A DNA stretch of 43,292 bases from Coriobacteriales bacterium (lineage in GTDB: Bacteria > Actinomycetota > Coriobacteriia > Coriobacteriales > UBA8131), in NCBI GenBank assembly GCA_031264075.1, contig JAISEO010000098.1:1-43292 (forward strand). The letters are read 5' to 3'. Both the position numbers and the translations under genes were made by a program. Within the stretch, counting starts at the first letter, position 1. Each line of letters starts with the position of its first letter. The notes under the pieces were generated by a model. It had not been told where the DNA came from. It saw only the letters and a list, made by a program, of their open reading frames with translations, and ran no database searches. Positions 7,730 to 16,301 of the stretch are shown one piece after another.

Positions 7730-8506
7730 CTATCTCACCAGTGTGGCGAGGCTCCGGGCGAGTGCGCGTATGCGTGGGTCGGTGCGCACGCTGGCCGTAT
7801 TGCCCACAAAGCGAGCCGTGGATGCCAGCACCTCGTCCACCACGACAAGGCGATTCTCCCTGAGCGTGGCCCCGGTGGCGGTGATGTCTACGATGCGCTC
7901 GGCCAGGCCGGAAAGCGGGGCCAGCTCGACGTTGCCGTGAAGCTTTACTATCTCCACCTGCACACCGATGCGGTCATAATAGTCCTGCGTGATGGCGGGA
8001 TACTTGGTGGCAACCCGCATGACTCCGCGCCGCTGATAGCTGTGTTCGGCTCTCTGGCGGGCGTCCTCTGGCTCGGCCACTACAAAGCGGCAGGCGCCAA
8101 ACCTGAGATCAACGAGCTCCACCAGCTCCAGGCCCTGCTCCGCGAGCGAATCGTAGCCGCACAGAGCACAGTCCACACCACCCAGCGAGGTAAACACGGG
8201 CACGTCGGTAGGCCGGACGATAAAGAACTGATAGCCCTCTGTCGCTATCATCAGCTGGCGACCAGGCTTCTCCAGACCGGCGGTATCAAGGCCGGCCCGG
8301 GCGAGCAGCTTGACCGAATCGGCATAGAGCGAGCCCTTGGGAAGAGCAATTTTCAGGGGAGGCTGAGACGGTGTTTCGCGGGGTGTTTCAAGCGGCAATT
8401 CAAGCTGAGTTTCATCCGGGGCCACGGGAGAAGTCGCAGGCGTGGCCCGGAGTGGGACCTCAAGCGGAGATGCATCCGGAGCCTGGGGCGGCCTTGTGTC
8501 CGACAT
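7730..8506 (-). CDS. hisG: ATP phosphoribosyltransferase catalytic subunit HisG (short form)
   Basis: Condenses ATP and PRPP, the committed and feedback-controlled step. It is the short form: after KIALPKGSLYADSVKLL come the two catalytic lobes, with the PRPP loop in VDITATGATLRENRL near the end, and no C-terminal regulatory domain. Short HisG needs HisZ, which is encoded immediately upstream. The first 50 residues are an unusual Pro/Glu/Thr/Leu-rich extension with internal repeats (PLEVPL, QLELPLE) that other HisG proteins lack. The ATG at 8506 is supported by a TAATG overlap with hisZ and a GGGGGAG ribosome-binding site, so the extension is probably real. Confidence 0.95.
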   Translation of the reverse strand: MSDTRPPQAPDASPLEVPLRATPATSPVAPDETQLELPLETPRETPSQPPLKIALPKGSLYADSVKLLARAGLDTAGLEKPGRQLMIATEGYQFFIVRPTDVPVFTSLGGVDCALCGYDSLAEQGLELVELVDLRFGACRFVVAEPEDARQRAEHSYQRRGVMRVATKYPAITQDYYDRIGVQVEIVKLHGNVELAPLSGLAERIVDITATGATLRENRLVVVDEVLASTARFVGNTASVRTDPRIRALARSLATLVR

Positions 8507-9798
8507 TATCGCTCCCCCTCTCTTGTGCCCAGCATGACGGCCTGACCCTGTGCCCTGAGTCGAGCGGCCTCGATAAAGGCGGCGGCGGGATTATCATCGT
8601 CCAAGGGCACGAGCCTGAGTTCATTTTGCGCGGCTGCCGGCCCGGGGGCATCCCTGTTGAGGAGGGCGTCCTCGTTGAGGAGGGCCTGCATGATGGTTTC
8701 CAGACCCAGGGCAAAGCCTGCCGCCGGGGCACTGATACCAAAGCCCTCCAGCATCCGGTCGTAGCGGCCACCGTTGCCGAGTGCCTTGCCGAGACCGGGA
8801 GCATAGGCCTCAAACACCAGGCCGGTGTAATAGTCATACGCACTCACCACAGAAAAGTCCACGGTCACCCGCTCAGCGAGGCCACAGGCCTGGATGATGG
8901 CCCAGGTGGCGCGGAGCTGCTCAAGGCCGTCGCGGATGCCAAGCGGAGCCACCAGCCTGTCCACTCGGTCGAGGGCCTCGGACTTGCCATTGATGAGCGG
9001 GAGCGCGCGCAGGACCTCCGCGTAACGCGACGGAAGGCCCGGCGCAGAGGAAAGCTGGTTGATGGCAACAAGGTTGCCGGCATGAAACGCCCTGAGCATC
9101 GCCCTGCTCCAGTCGCGGTCCACCGCGCCGCTGGCCTCACAGAGCGCCAGAAGCTCCCTCAACACGCCCACGGTGCCAAGCGCAAGAGTAAAATTGGTGA
9201 GCCCGGCCGCCCCCAGCACCTCTGCCGCAAGCAGCACCACCTCGGCGTCGGCCTCAGCGCCGGACAGACCGATGGCTTCTATGCCAATCTGGGTGAACTG
9301 CCTGGAGAGCGCCTTGAGGCCCTCCTCCTCGCGATAGACGCGCTCGACATAGCGCAGACGGAGCGGCATGTCCTCGCGGCTCAGGCGTGAGGCAGTCATC
9401 CGCGCTACCTGCAGGGTTACGTCCGGGCGCAGGACCAGGAGTTCGTTGTCGGTATCGAAGAGCCTGAAGGGGGTGGAGCTCAGCTCGCCGCCCTGCTCCA
9501 GCACCTCCAGCACCTCCAGCGTGGGGGTCTCGATCGGCGCATAGCCCCAGAGCGAAAGCGTCGTGCGCGTAGCGGAGACAATCGCCTCACGCCAACGCGC
9601 CTCACCCGGCAGTACGTCCTTGAATCCTCGTGGCGTTATGGGTAGCAAAACTGATTTCCTTTCCAGCGGCAGGTAATTCGGCTTTCTTTCCTGTGGCAGG
9701 TACCGAGAGCAAAACCGACTTTCTTTCCTGGAAAACCGGCTTTCTTTCCTCTGGCTCTTCTGCGAAACGCAGATGAGCAGTGTTAAGGTGAGCAGCAT
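8506..9798 (-). CDS. hisZ: ATP phosphoribosyltransferase regulatory subunit HisZ
   Basis: A HisRS-like protein without aminoacylation activity that binds short HisG and gives histidine feedback control. The class II core starts at about residue 54 with TPRGFKDVLPGEARWRE, then the motif 2-like region RLRYVERVYREEEG and the late VDFSVVSAYDYYTGLVFEAY segment. It is an unlikely true HisRS because of its short length and its pairing with hisG. The first 50 residues (from the ATG at 9798) are repetitive and basic. TTG at 9648 with upstream GGAAAGG would give a normal 380-residue protein. However, the predicted promoter would place the transcript start only a few bases before 9798, which suits leaderless initiation there. 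The start is unresolved. Confidence 0.9.
   Translation of the reverse strand: MLLTLTLLICVSQKSQRKESRFSRKESRFCSRYLPQERKPNYLPLERKSVLLPITPRGFKDVLPGEARWREAIVSATRTTLSLWGYAPIETPTLEVLEVLEQGGELSSTPFRLFDTDNELLVLRPDVTLQVARMTASRLSREDMPLRLRYVERVYREEEGLKALSRQFTQIGIEAIGLSGAEADAEVVLLAAEVLGAAGLTNFTLALGTVGVLRELLALCEASGAVDRDWSRAMLRAFHAGNLVAINQLSSAPGLPSRYAEVLRALPLINGKSEALDRVDRLVAPLGIRDGLEQLRATWAIIQACGLAERVTVDFSVVSAYDYYTGLVFEAYAPGLGKALGNGGRYDRMLEGFGISAPAAGFALGLETIMQALLNEDALLNRDAPGPAAAQNELRLVPLDDDNPAAAFIEAARLRAQGQAVMLGTREGER
9643..9752 (-). repeat. Imperfect tandem repeats at the hisZ 5' end
   Basis: Read on the minus strand, the units GGAAAGAAAGCCGGTTTT, GGAAAGAAAGTCGGTTTT, GGAAAGAAAGCCGAATTA and GGAAAGGAAATCAGTTTT follow one another at irregular spacing, two of them followed by TACCTGCC. 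Each unit contains a Shine-Dalgarno-like GGAAAG. They are in frame with hisZ and encode its repeated RKESRF / QERKP / LERKS segment. Confidence 0.7.
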
Positions 9799-9809
9799 AC
9801 GATTGCGAT

Positions 9810-9839
9810 ACTATATCACACTACTGTGATGGAGTGCAA
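9810..9839 (-). promoter_or_regulatory. Probable his operon promoter with operator-like palindrome
   Basis: On the minus strand TTGCAC (9839-9834) and TATAGT (9815-9810) are separated by 18 bp, close to the sigma-70-type consensus. The spacer contains TCACAGTAGTGTGA (9829-9816), an inverted repeat TCACA-N4-TGTGA directly abutting the -10 box. A protein bound there would block the polymerase, so this is a candidate site for repression of the his genes. The regulator is unknown. Confidence 0.6.
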
Positions 9840-9847
9840 CCCGCAAA

Positions 9848-9938
9848 AGAAAGCGGCGTATCTGTCCCTGGATTACACCTTAGCGTAAGAGCTTACCAAT
9901 TGATTGGCATGGTATCTTGGGCGATGCCGCCGCTTTCT
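9848..9938. other. Stem-forming element between hisZ and glf
   Basis: AGAAAGCGGCG at 9848-9858 is the exact reverse complement of 9928-9938. The 69 bases between contain smaller complementary pieces (TTAC/GTAA, CCAAT/ATTGG, TACC/GGTA, CCC/GGG) and the string TCTGTCCCTGGATTACACC. It lies upstream of the his promoter and far from the glf start, so its role is unclear. It may be a palindromic repeat. The rest of the gene-free stretch 9799-10158 shows only the his promoter and a possible glf -10 box. Confidence 0.5.
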
Positions 9939-10098
9939 GTTACCTCTGTTATACGCTCCTCTACGCCCTAAGTCAAGTAACGTTTTGGCCAGCTGTCGGG
10001 CAAGGCAAGGTTCACACCCACCGTTATTCAGAGAGGGCCTGAACACAGGGCACGGGCTGTTTTTCTCCCGTTAGTGGGTATCTGCGCCAGGTTTTTGG

Positions 10099-10104
10099 TA
10101 TAGT
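10099..10104 (+). promoter_or_regulatory. Possible -10 box for glf
   Basis: TATAGT lies 55 bp before the preferred glf ATG. No convincing -35 hexamer is present at 16-18 bp, so this is a weak call. Confidence 0.3.
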
Positions 10105-10158
10105 GATGGCACTACTGCTTCTGCTCGCTTGCTGCGCTCAGCTCAAAGAAAGACACAG

Positions 10159-11268
10159 ATGACTCGACCATACGATGTTTTGATAGCAGGCAGCGGCCTG
10201 TTTGGTGCGATACTCGCGTATGAGGCTCGCCAGAGGGGCCGCTCGGTTCTCGTCGTGGAACGACGCAACCACATCGGAGGCAATTGCTTTACCGAGGAGT
10301 GCTCCGGCATCCAGGTCCACCGCTATGGCGCCCACATATTCAGGACGAGTTCCCAGCGGATCTGGCGCTACCTTCACCAGTTCTGCGAGTGCAACAACTT
10401 TATCAACGCGCCCCTGGCCAATTATAAGGGGAGCCTGTACAACCTGCCCTTTAACATGAACACCTTTCATGCGCTGTGGGGCGTCAACACGCCTGAGCAG
10501 GCACGAGAGAAACTGGAGGAACAGCGGGTGGCGTGCTCCGCCCCTCGCAACCTCAAGGAGCACATCCTCGACCTTGTGGGCGTGGATATGTACGAGAAGC
10601 TCGTCAAGGGCTATACCGAGAAGCAATGGGGCAGGCCGTGCGAGGAACTACCGGCTTCTCTCATGCGGCGAATCCCCCTGCGCTTTACCTTTGACAACAA
10701 CTACTTTAACGATGCCTATCAGGGCATACCGCTGGGTGGCTATACCCGCATCTTTGAACAGCTGCTTGAGGGGGTAGAGCTGCGTTTGGGGGTTGACTAC
10801 CTGAAGCACCGGGAGGAACTCCGGGAGGCTGCCGAGCTTGTCGTGTTTACCGGTACCATCGATTCCTATTATGACTACTGCTTTGGGCCGCTTGAATACC
10901 GCAGCCTGCGCTTTGAGCATGAGACGCTCGCCACCGAGAACTATCAGGGTGTGGCGGTGATGAACTTTACCGACTCCGAGACACCCTATACCCGCGTCAT
11001 CGAGCACAGGCACTTTGAGCCCCAGGCCGCTGCCGCCACGGCTCAGACCGTCATCTCGCACGAGTATCCTTCGGCCTGGACACCGGGCGCGGAGCCCTAT
11101 TACCCCATGGAGGACGAGAAAAACAGGCAGCGCTATCATCGCTACGCACAGCTGGCAGCCCAGGAGAAAGGGCTCAGGTTTGGTGGACGGCTGGGAGAAT
11201 ATCGATATTATGACATGCAGGACACGATACTCTCGGCACTCGAAAAGGTGGAGCAGTGGCTGGTATAG
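10159..11268 (+). CDS. glf: UDP-galactopyranose mutase
   Basis: Interconverts UDP-galactopyranose and UDP-galactofuranose with reduced FAD, supplying Galf for cell-surface glycans. From the ATG at 10159 the protein is 369 residues, the normal Glf length. It starts TRPYDVLIAGSGLFGAILAY with the FAD-binding GxGxxG, then ERRNHIGGNCF, RYGAHIFRT, NLPFNMNTFH, YTEKQWGRP and RIPLRFTFDNNYFND, all typical of Glf. A TTG ten codons upstream is in frame but has no family support. The glycosyltransferase that follows is in the same direction and may use UDP-Galf or act on the same glycan. Confidence 0.96.
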   Translation: MTRPYDVLIAGSGLFGAILAYEARQRGRSVLVVERRNHIGGNCFTEECSGIQVHRYGAHIFRTSSQRIWRYLHQFCECNNFINAPLANYKGSLYNLPFNMNTFHALWGVNTPEQAREKLEEQRVACSAPRNLKEHILDLVGVDMYEKLVKGYTEKQWGRPCEELPASLMRRIPLRFTFDNNYFNDAYQGIPLGGYTRIFEQLLEGVELRLGVDYLKHREELREAAELVVFTGTIDSYYDYCFGPLEYRSLRFEHETLATENYQGVAVMNFTDSETPYTRVIEHRHFEPQAAAATAQTVISHEYPSAWTPGAEPYYPMEDEKNRQRYHRYAQLAAQEKGLRFGGRLGEYRYYDMQDTILSALEKVEQWLV

Positions 11269-11328
11269 ATGACTGTTGTGGTATGCGATACGATGTCTTG
11301 CCAGAGAAACTTTGCTGAAGGAAGGCTT

Positions 11329-12507
11329 ATGGGTCGTAAAATCAGTGTCATCATGCCGGTGTATAACGGAGAGCAGTTTCTGGAGGAAAGCCTCGAGAGT
11401 TATTTTTCGCAGACGATTGCTTCGGAATGCGAGCTCATCTTTGTCGACGATGGTTCGACCGATGCTACGAGGGAGATACTGGACGCCTGCACCGAGCGCT
11501 TTAATGGGTATGTCCGGGTGTTTTCGCAGACGAATCAGGGGTCAGGCAAGGCGCGCAATCTGGGCATCGAAGCCGCCGTGGGTGAATATATCGCTTTTCT
11601 TGATGCCGATGACCTGTACCCGAACGAGCAGACGCTCGAGGCTCTGTACCGGGCTGCAAAGGAGCATGAGGCGCAGATAGCAGGGGGCTCGCTCATCATG
11701 TTTGACTCAACAAGCGAGTACTGCGATTATGCGGCTACCGTGGGTTTTGAGGGCCACACCTTCTCCGAATCCAAGATGATGGACTACGTGGATTATCAAT
11801 TTGACTATGGGTATCTCCGTTTTATATATGAGAGAGCGCTGCTGCGAGACTGGGGCATCGTATTTCCCGATTATCTTCGTTATCAGGATCCGCCCTTCTT
11901 TGTGCGAGCCATGCTTGCCGCCGGGAGGTTTTTTGCCCTGGAGGAACCAAGCTACAAGTATCGGGTGTCGGCGAAAGCTGTTTCGTGGGATACGCGCCGT
12001 GCTCTCGACATGATACGCGGCATAACAGAGGTGGCGGTTCTGGCCGCTGAAAACAATCTCGAAACGCTGCTCAGCTACGATCTCATGCGCCTGAATGTGG
12101 ATAACCGCAGGGTGTTTTTTCAGTTGATTCTTGAAGAAGGAAACCTCGAAGTGCTCGCAGCCCTGTTTGCTGCCAAAAACACGGTAGTGCAAACAAAAAG
12201 CAGGCTTGACCTTGAGTCTCTGCTCAAAGCAACGCCATCTATCCTGGATGACCTCCAGCTTGCGTTAACCCAGGCCCGCACGTATCGTCAGGCTATCGAA
12301 CTCAGCAACTCACTCACCGAGGAACTGGCGCACAAGACAGACGAATACCGCCAGCTTCAAGCCTACAACGAAACTATCCTGTCATCGACTGCGTGGAAAG
12401 TGGGCAGAAACGTCACCTGGCTGCCGCGCACTCTCAAGAAACAACTGCAGGGAGAGGCTCCCCCATCAGGCCCGTTGGATGAGGAAGAAGCCGCTTTCCT
12501 GCCCTGA
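11329..12507 (+). CDS. Family 2 glycosyltransferase
   Basis: Transfers a sugar from a nucleotide-sugar donor, probably to a surface glycan. The GT-A core is at residues 4-110: KISVIMPVYNGEQFLEESL, LIFVDDGSTDAT, NQGSGKARNLG and the metal-binding AFLDADDLYP. The C-terminal quarter contains a probable coiled coil (about residues 320-365) and ends STAWKVGRNVTWLPRTLKK, a tail frequently seen in such actinobacterial enzymes. The ATG at 11329 is chosen because AAGGAAGG precedes it and the fold starts immediately. An in-frame ATG at 11269 right after glf would add 20 residues of no family character. The acceptor and donor cannot be deduced. Confidence 0.9.
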   Translation: MGRKISVIMPVYNGEQFLEESLESYFSQTIASECELIFVDDGSTDATREILDACTERFNGYVRVFSQTNQGSGKARNLGIEAAVGEYIAFLDADDLYPNEQTLEALYRAAKEHEAQIAGGSLIMFDSTSEYCDYAATVGFEGHTFSESKMMDYVDYQFDYGYLRFIYERALLRDWGIVFPDYLRYQDPPFFVRAMLAAGRFFALEEPSYKYRVSAKAVSWDTRRALDMIRGITEVAVLAAENNLETLLSYDLMRLNVDNRRVFFQLILEEGNLEVLAALFAAKNTVVQTKSRLDLESLLKATPSILDDLQLALTQARTYRQAIELSNSLTEELAHKTDEYRQLQAYNETILSSTAWKVGRNVTWLPRTLKKQLQGEAPPSGPLDEEEAAFLP

Positions 12508-12511
12508 CGGG

Positions 12512-12525
12512 CGTGCCCTGGCACG
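12512..12525. terminator. Weak hairpin between convergent glycosyltransferase genes
   Basis: CGTGCC and GGCACG flank a two-base centre in the 18-bp gap between two convergent stop codons. There is no T tract on either strand, so it is only a possible bidirectional stop signal. Confidence 0.2.
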
Positions 12526-14967
12526 TCATCCGGTCAGCCGTTCTTTCAGTGCTCTGGCACCTTGGGTTTTAACGAGCTTTTTGCCCAGGGAGGTTCTGGC
12601 GATTCTCCGGGCCGCCGCGCGCATTGCCCTTTTTGCCGTGCGTTTGTGCGCTCCCTTTTCAAGCGAGACAAAGCGCTGGGCCTTTTGGGGATCAAACCCG
12701 CTCCGCCGTGCGTCTTTGACCGCCCCATAACGGGCACCGCAGGCCCGATACAGCTCCGGCGCGTTTTCCTTCAAAAAATGGTCAAACTCCTGTGCGCGGG
12801 CGCAGCCCCGTGTTTTGTCTGGGTCCCACAGGAGGCTGAGCAGGTAATGACTCCTGAGCAGGTGCCGCACGAACAGACTCCGCATGTACCGGGCCTGACC
12901 CTCAGGCATCGTGGGCAGCATCTCCTCATAATAGGCCACCATGCGTCGGATAACGCGGTCATGATGATCGTAGCGTTTGATGAACAGCTCGGGGTTGATG
13001 CTTTGCTCGGCATTGCCCACCGCGTAGCGATACAGATATTCAGGGGTGAACATCACGGTTTTTACAAAGGGGATGGGCAGCAGGATATACTCAACGTCAA
13101 CGTAGTAACTCTGCTCCTGAAGCCTGACGTGCGCCTGTCTGAGCAGCTCGGTTTTAATCATGCTGCTTGCCATCGTAAAATACTCCATGGTAAAGTCCTC
13201 GTCGCCAAAGTCAAACACGTGATAGTTTGCCACGTCGCTTATCTTTGTCCAGTGAACCGTATGGCCATCGTCAAGGTACACCTGATGGTAGTTTGTTGAG
13301 ACAAGATCCGCGTCGAAGTCCTGCTCCAGGATCGTCTCCATCAGCTTTGCGAGGTTGATGCTATCAAGCCAGTCGTCGCTGTCCACCACGCGAAAATACC
13401 GGCCCTCGGCGCAGGCAAGCGCGGTGTTGATGGTTGATCCATGCCCACCGTTTTGTTTGTCGATACACCGCACGATGCCGGGATACTGCTGCTGATAGGC
13501 CCAGGCTATGGTGTGGGTGGCATCGGAGGAACCGTCGTTGACGACGATGATGTCGAGGAGCTGAGCCAGCTTGCAGGAAACAAGCGAGAACAGGCAGCGA
13601 TCAAGATAGACCTCAGCATTATAGGCGGGCACACAGATGCTCAGGAACTTCTCAGCGTCTGCATCCGCGTGGACAACGGGCCAGGAGTCGCGGGTAAACG
13701 GGGCGTCAGCGTAACCTGTTGACTGCTCAATAATGCGGTCAAAGTCCGCCGCAACCCTTACAGCATCATAGCCACTGCGATACTCCCGGTTAACGGAGGG
13801 GTGCAGCGTGCCCTGTGCAATATGAGAGAAGGCCTCTGCAATCCCTTCAATGTCTTCTGGGTCAAAACACAGGCCGCCGGCGTTTCGGACAATCTCATCA
13901 GCCGGAGAGTAGCGTCCGGTCAGCGCGAGGATGGGAGTGTCGGTTCCCATGTAATCGGCCAGTTTTCCCGCGAAGAATATCGATTTGCCGGCACAGTCCA
14001 GAAAGCCGAACTTTGCGTCAACATGCAGTAACCAATCCGACTCTTCCATGAGCGCGAGACTTGTTTGATACGCAACGCTGGGCTCGATGCTGATATGGTC
14101 GTACAGATAAAAATTGTAGACGAGCGTGCGCACCTGCTCGGTAACGTTGCCGATAAAGCGTATGCGTAGTCTGCTGAGTGCTCTGCTGTCACGGCGCTGC
14201 AGCACATCGAGGGCGCGCACGAACGGTTCCAGCGAACGCACGGTATCCGAATGTCCGAGAAAGGTCAGCATCACAGGGTCCTGGGAAGAAGGGGTATCCG
14301 CTGTGGAGCGTACGGGATACAGCGAGCGATCAAAGGTATGAGGCAGAGAGAACACACGGCTTCGCCGCCTGCTCCCGAGCACATAGCTCTTTAAGCTGTC
14401 GCAGGGAAAGATGATGCTGTCCGCGCCGTGGATTATCTCGTCCTCAAGCTCCTTGAGCTCACACATCAGTCCGATGCCCTCAGCAGGGTTGTTTTTCCAG
14501 GCTTTGCAGCCAGCTGTCAACGCCACTTGAAAGTCTGCCTTTTCCTGTTCACTCAATTCCTCTGATTCGATTACCCAGCTTTTTATATGGTAGGGCGACT
14601 TTGCTATGGGGTCGGCAAGGGAGGCAATCCAGGGTATATCGGGATATGCTGCCTTGATGCGCAGCGCACAGAGTACGCTTTCGGGCGGCATGGATCGGGT
14701 CATGATGGCGTCGTATGGCTCCTGCGCGTGGCGCTCGCAGAAAATCCGCACCGCTTCTTCTATCCAGACAGCAAAATCATCGGTGTCCACAGAAAGCAGC
14801 GTGATATTCTCGGCGTCAAGCGGCAGCGTCTGCCCATAACTCCACCGGGAACTTGCTGATGAACAGACATCGTAGAGATGCCGGGAGTTCCTGAGCAGCT
14901 TATAGGAGACGATTCCCTCCGATGACGTAGAAGGCGGAAAAAACCAGCTTGCGACAAATATCCTCAT
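12526..14967 (-). CDS. Two-domain glycosyltransferase (GT-B-like plus family 2 GT-A)
   Basis: An 813-residue fusion. Residues 1-430 resemble a GT-B enzyme, opening MRIFVASWFFPPSTSSEGIVS with a later Rossmann half (VMLTFLGHSDTVRSLEPFV and a GKLADYMGTDTPILAL donor-site region). Residues 441-600 are a family 2 GT-A domain: FLSICVPAYNAEVYLDRCLFSL, IVVNDGSSDATH, NGGHGSTINTA and the DxD-type VVDSDDWLDS at 527-534. The last 200 residues are helical and basic. Such fusions are expected to add two sugars or act in polymer extension, but no substrate can be named. It follows the epimerase gene by 93 bp on the same strand and is convergent with the plus-strand glycosyltransferase. Confidence 0.9.
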   Translation of the reverse strand: MRIFVASWFFPPSTSSEGIVSYKLLRNSRHLYDVCSSASSRWSYGQTLPLDAENITLLSVDTDDFAVWIEEAVRIFCERHAQEPYDAIMTRSMPPESVLCALRIKAAYPDIPWIASLADPIAKSPYHIKSWVIESEELSEQEKADFQVALTAGCKAWKNNPAEGIGLMCELKELEDEIIHGADSIIFPCDSLKSYVLGSRRRSRVFSLPHTFDRSLYPVRSTADTPSSQDPVMLTFLGHSDTVRSLEPFVRALDVLQRRDSRALSRLRIRFIGNVTEQVRTLVYNFYLYDHISIEPSVAYQTSLALMEESDWLLHVDAKFGFLDCAGKSIFFAGKLADYMGTDTPILALTGRYSPADEIVRNAGGLCFDPEDIEGIAEAFSHIAQGTLHPSVNREYRSGYDAVRVAADFDRIIEQSTGYADAPFTRDSWPVVHADADAEKFLSICVPAYNAEVYLDRCLFSLVSCKLAQLLDIIVVNDGSSDATHTIAWAYQQQYPGIVRCIDKQNGGHGSTINTALACAEGRYFRVVDSDDWLDSINLAKLMETILEQDFDADLVSTNYHQVYLDDGHTVHWTKISDVANYHVFDFGDEDFTMEYFTMASSMIKTELLRQAHVRLQEQSYYVDVEYILLPIPFVKTVMFTPEYLYRYAVGNAEQSINPELFIKRYDHHDRVIRRMVAYYEEMLPTMPEGQARYMRSLFVRHLLRSHYLLSLLWDPDKTRGCARAQEFDHFLKENAPELYRACGARYGAVKDARRSGFDPQKAQRFVSLEKGAHKRTAKRAMRAAARRIARTSLGKKLVKTQGARALKERLTG

Positions 14968-15060
14968 TGCTCCCTTTCTGTGCGTTTTGCTTCAGCAGAC
15001 TCAGTAGACTACCATACCCTCAGAAGCTCTGCACGCCATCGCTGCGGCGCCACACCACAG

Positions 15061-16158
15061 TCACAGCTTCTGCAGGAGAGACACGATGCGTTCAGAGGCG
15101 TGTCCGTCTCCATATGGATTAATGGCCTGGCTCATGGCCTGGTATCGCTCCGTGTTGTTGAGCAGCTCCTCAACCGTGTTGACTATGGCTTCTGTCTCTA
15201 CCCCGGCAACCACAACCGTGCCTGCCGCCACCGCTTCGGGCCGCTCGGTTTCGGTGCGCAGGACGATGACGGGCTTTCCCAGATGCGGAGCCTCCTCCTG
15301 CAGGCCGCCCGAATCGGTCAGAACAAGATACGACCTGCTCAGAGCGTTGTGCATGTCCTCAACATCAATGGGGTCTATGAGCAGGACCTGGCACTGGTTT
15401 TCCAACAGGGCAAAGACGGTATCCCTCACAGCCGGATTAAGGTGAACAGGATAGATGAAGCTGAGCTCCGGATGGCGCTCGCACAAAACTCGGACGGCGT
15501 GGCAGATGTTTTCCAGGGGACGTCCGAGGTTTTCGCGGCGGTGAGCCGTCATCAGTATGGTGCGCTGGGAGAAGCTATGCGCCCTGAGCACCGGGTTATG
15601 AAAGAGGTAATTCCAGCTGAGGGTATACCGAAACGCATCAATGACGGTGTTGCCGGTGACGTAGACCTGTGTGGCGATACCCTCCTGCCGTAAGGCCTCT
15701 CGGTTGCCCTCGGTTGGCGCAAAATGACAGGTGGCAAGCGCAGAGATAATCTTGCGGTTCATTTCTTCCGGAAAGGGCGAATACCGGTTATAGGTGCGCA
15801 GGCCCGCTTCGACGTGCGCCACGGGAATCTGCGCATAGAATGCCGCCAGGGCCGCTGACATGCTGGTAGTGGTATCGCCGTGAACCAGCACAACATCGGG
15901 AGCACTGCGTTGCAACACGCCTTCCATTCCGTTAAGCACCGCGGTGGTGATGGACGCAAGGGTTTGGCGAGGCTGCATGATGTCCAAATCGTAATCGGGA
16001 GAAACCTGGAAAATCTCCAGGACCTGATCAAGCATGGATCGATGCTGGGCAGTAACACACACCTGGCAGTTGATGTCTTCAGCCTTTGACAAAGCGAGCA
16101 CCAAAGGACACATCTTTATCGCCTCGGGCCGTGTTCCAAAAACGACCAAAACCTTCAT
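15061..16158 (-). CDS. wecB: UDP-N-acetylglucosamine 2-epimerase (non-hydrolysing)
   Basis: Converts UDP-GlcNAc to UDP-ManNAc, a precursor for surface polymers such as teichoic-type linkage units. The 365 residues begin MKVLVVFGTRPEAIKMCPLV, and the expected catalytic residues sit at their usual places: Asp95 (LVHGDTTT), Glu117 (HVEAGLRT), Glu131 (FPEEMNR) and His206 (TAHRRENLG). The donor-binding DSGGLQEEAPHLGKPVIVLR motif is intact. AAAGG precedes the ATG. It lies in an envelope gene block on the minus strand upstream of the two-domain glycosyltransferase. Confidence 0.96.
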   Translation of the reverse strand: MKVLVVFGTRPEAIKMCPLVLALSKAEDINCQVCVTAQHRSMLDQVLEIFQVSPDYDLDIMQPRQTLASITTAVLNGMEGVLQRSAPDVVLVHGDTTTSMSAALAAFYAQIPVAHVEAGLRTYNRYSPFPEEMNRKIISALATCHFAPTEGNREALRQEGIATQVYVTGNTVIDAFRYTLSWNYLFHNPVLRAHSFSQRTILMTAHRRENLGRPLENICHAVRVLCERHPELSFIYPVHLNPAVRDTVFALLENQCQVLLIDPIDVEDMHNALSRSYLVLTDSGGLQEEAPHLGKPVIVLRTETERPEAVAAGTVVVAGVETEAIVNTVEELLNNTERYQAMSQAINPYGDGHASERIVSLLQKL

Positions 16159-16216
16159 CAGGAACCTTTCTTCGCGCAGGATACCGTACGGGAAAGCATC
16201 AGTATACCCAAAGATT

Positions 16217-16238
16217 GGCCCTCCCCTTGCGGAGAGCC
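16217..16238 (-). terminator. Candidate stem-loop after the L,D-transpeptidase gene
   Basis: On the minus strand GGCTCTCC (16238-16231) pairs with GGAGGGCC (16224-16217), including one G.U, around a six-base loop. It sits in the 143-bp gap before the epimerase gene. The following bases AATCTTTGGG are only slightly T-rich, so termination would be weak or absent. Confidence 0.3.
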
Positions 16239-16301
16239 TCCCCCCTGCACGCCTTGCACCTACCTGAGTCTCAGGGCAAAAACGTCGCTCGGAGGCAGCA
16301 C

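Noticed and set aside
9640-9840. Histidine leader peptide or T-box attenuator for the his operon
   Set aside because: No run of His codons and no T-box AGGGTGGNACCGCG element; the 5' codons read mainly Lys, Arg, Ser and Leu.
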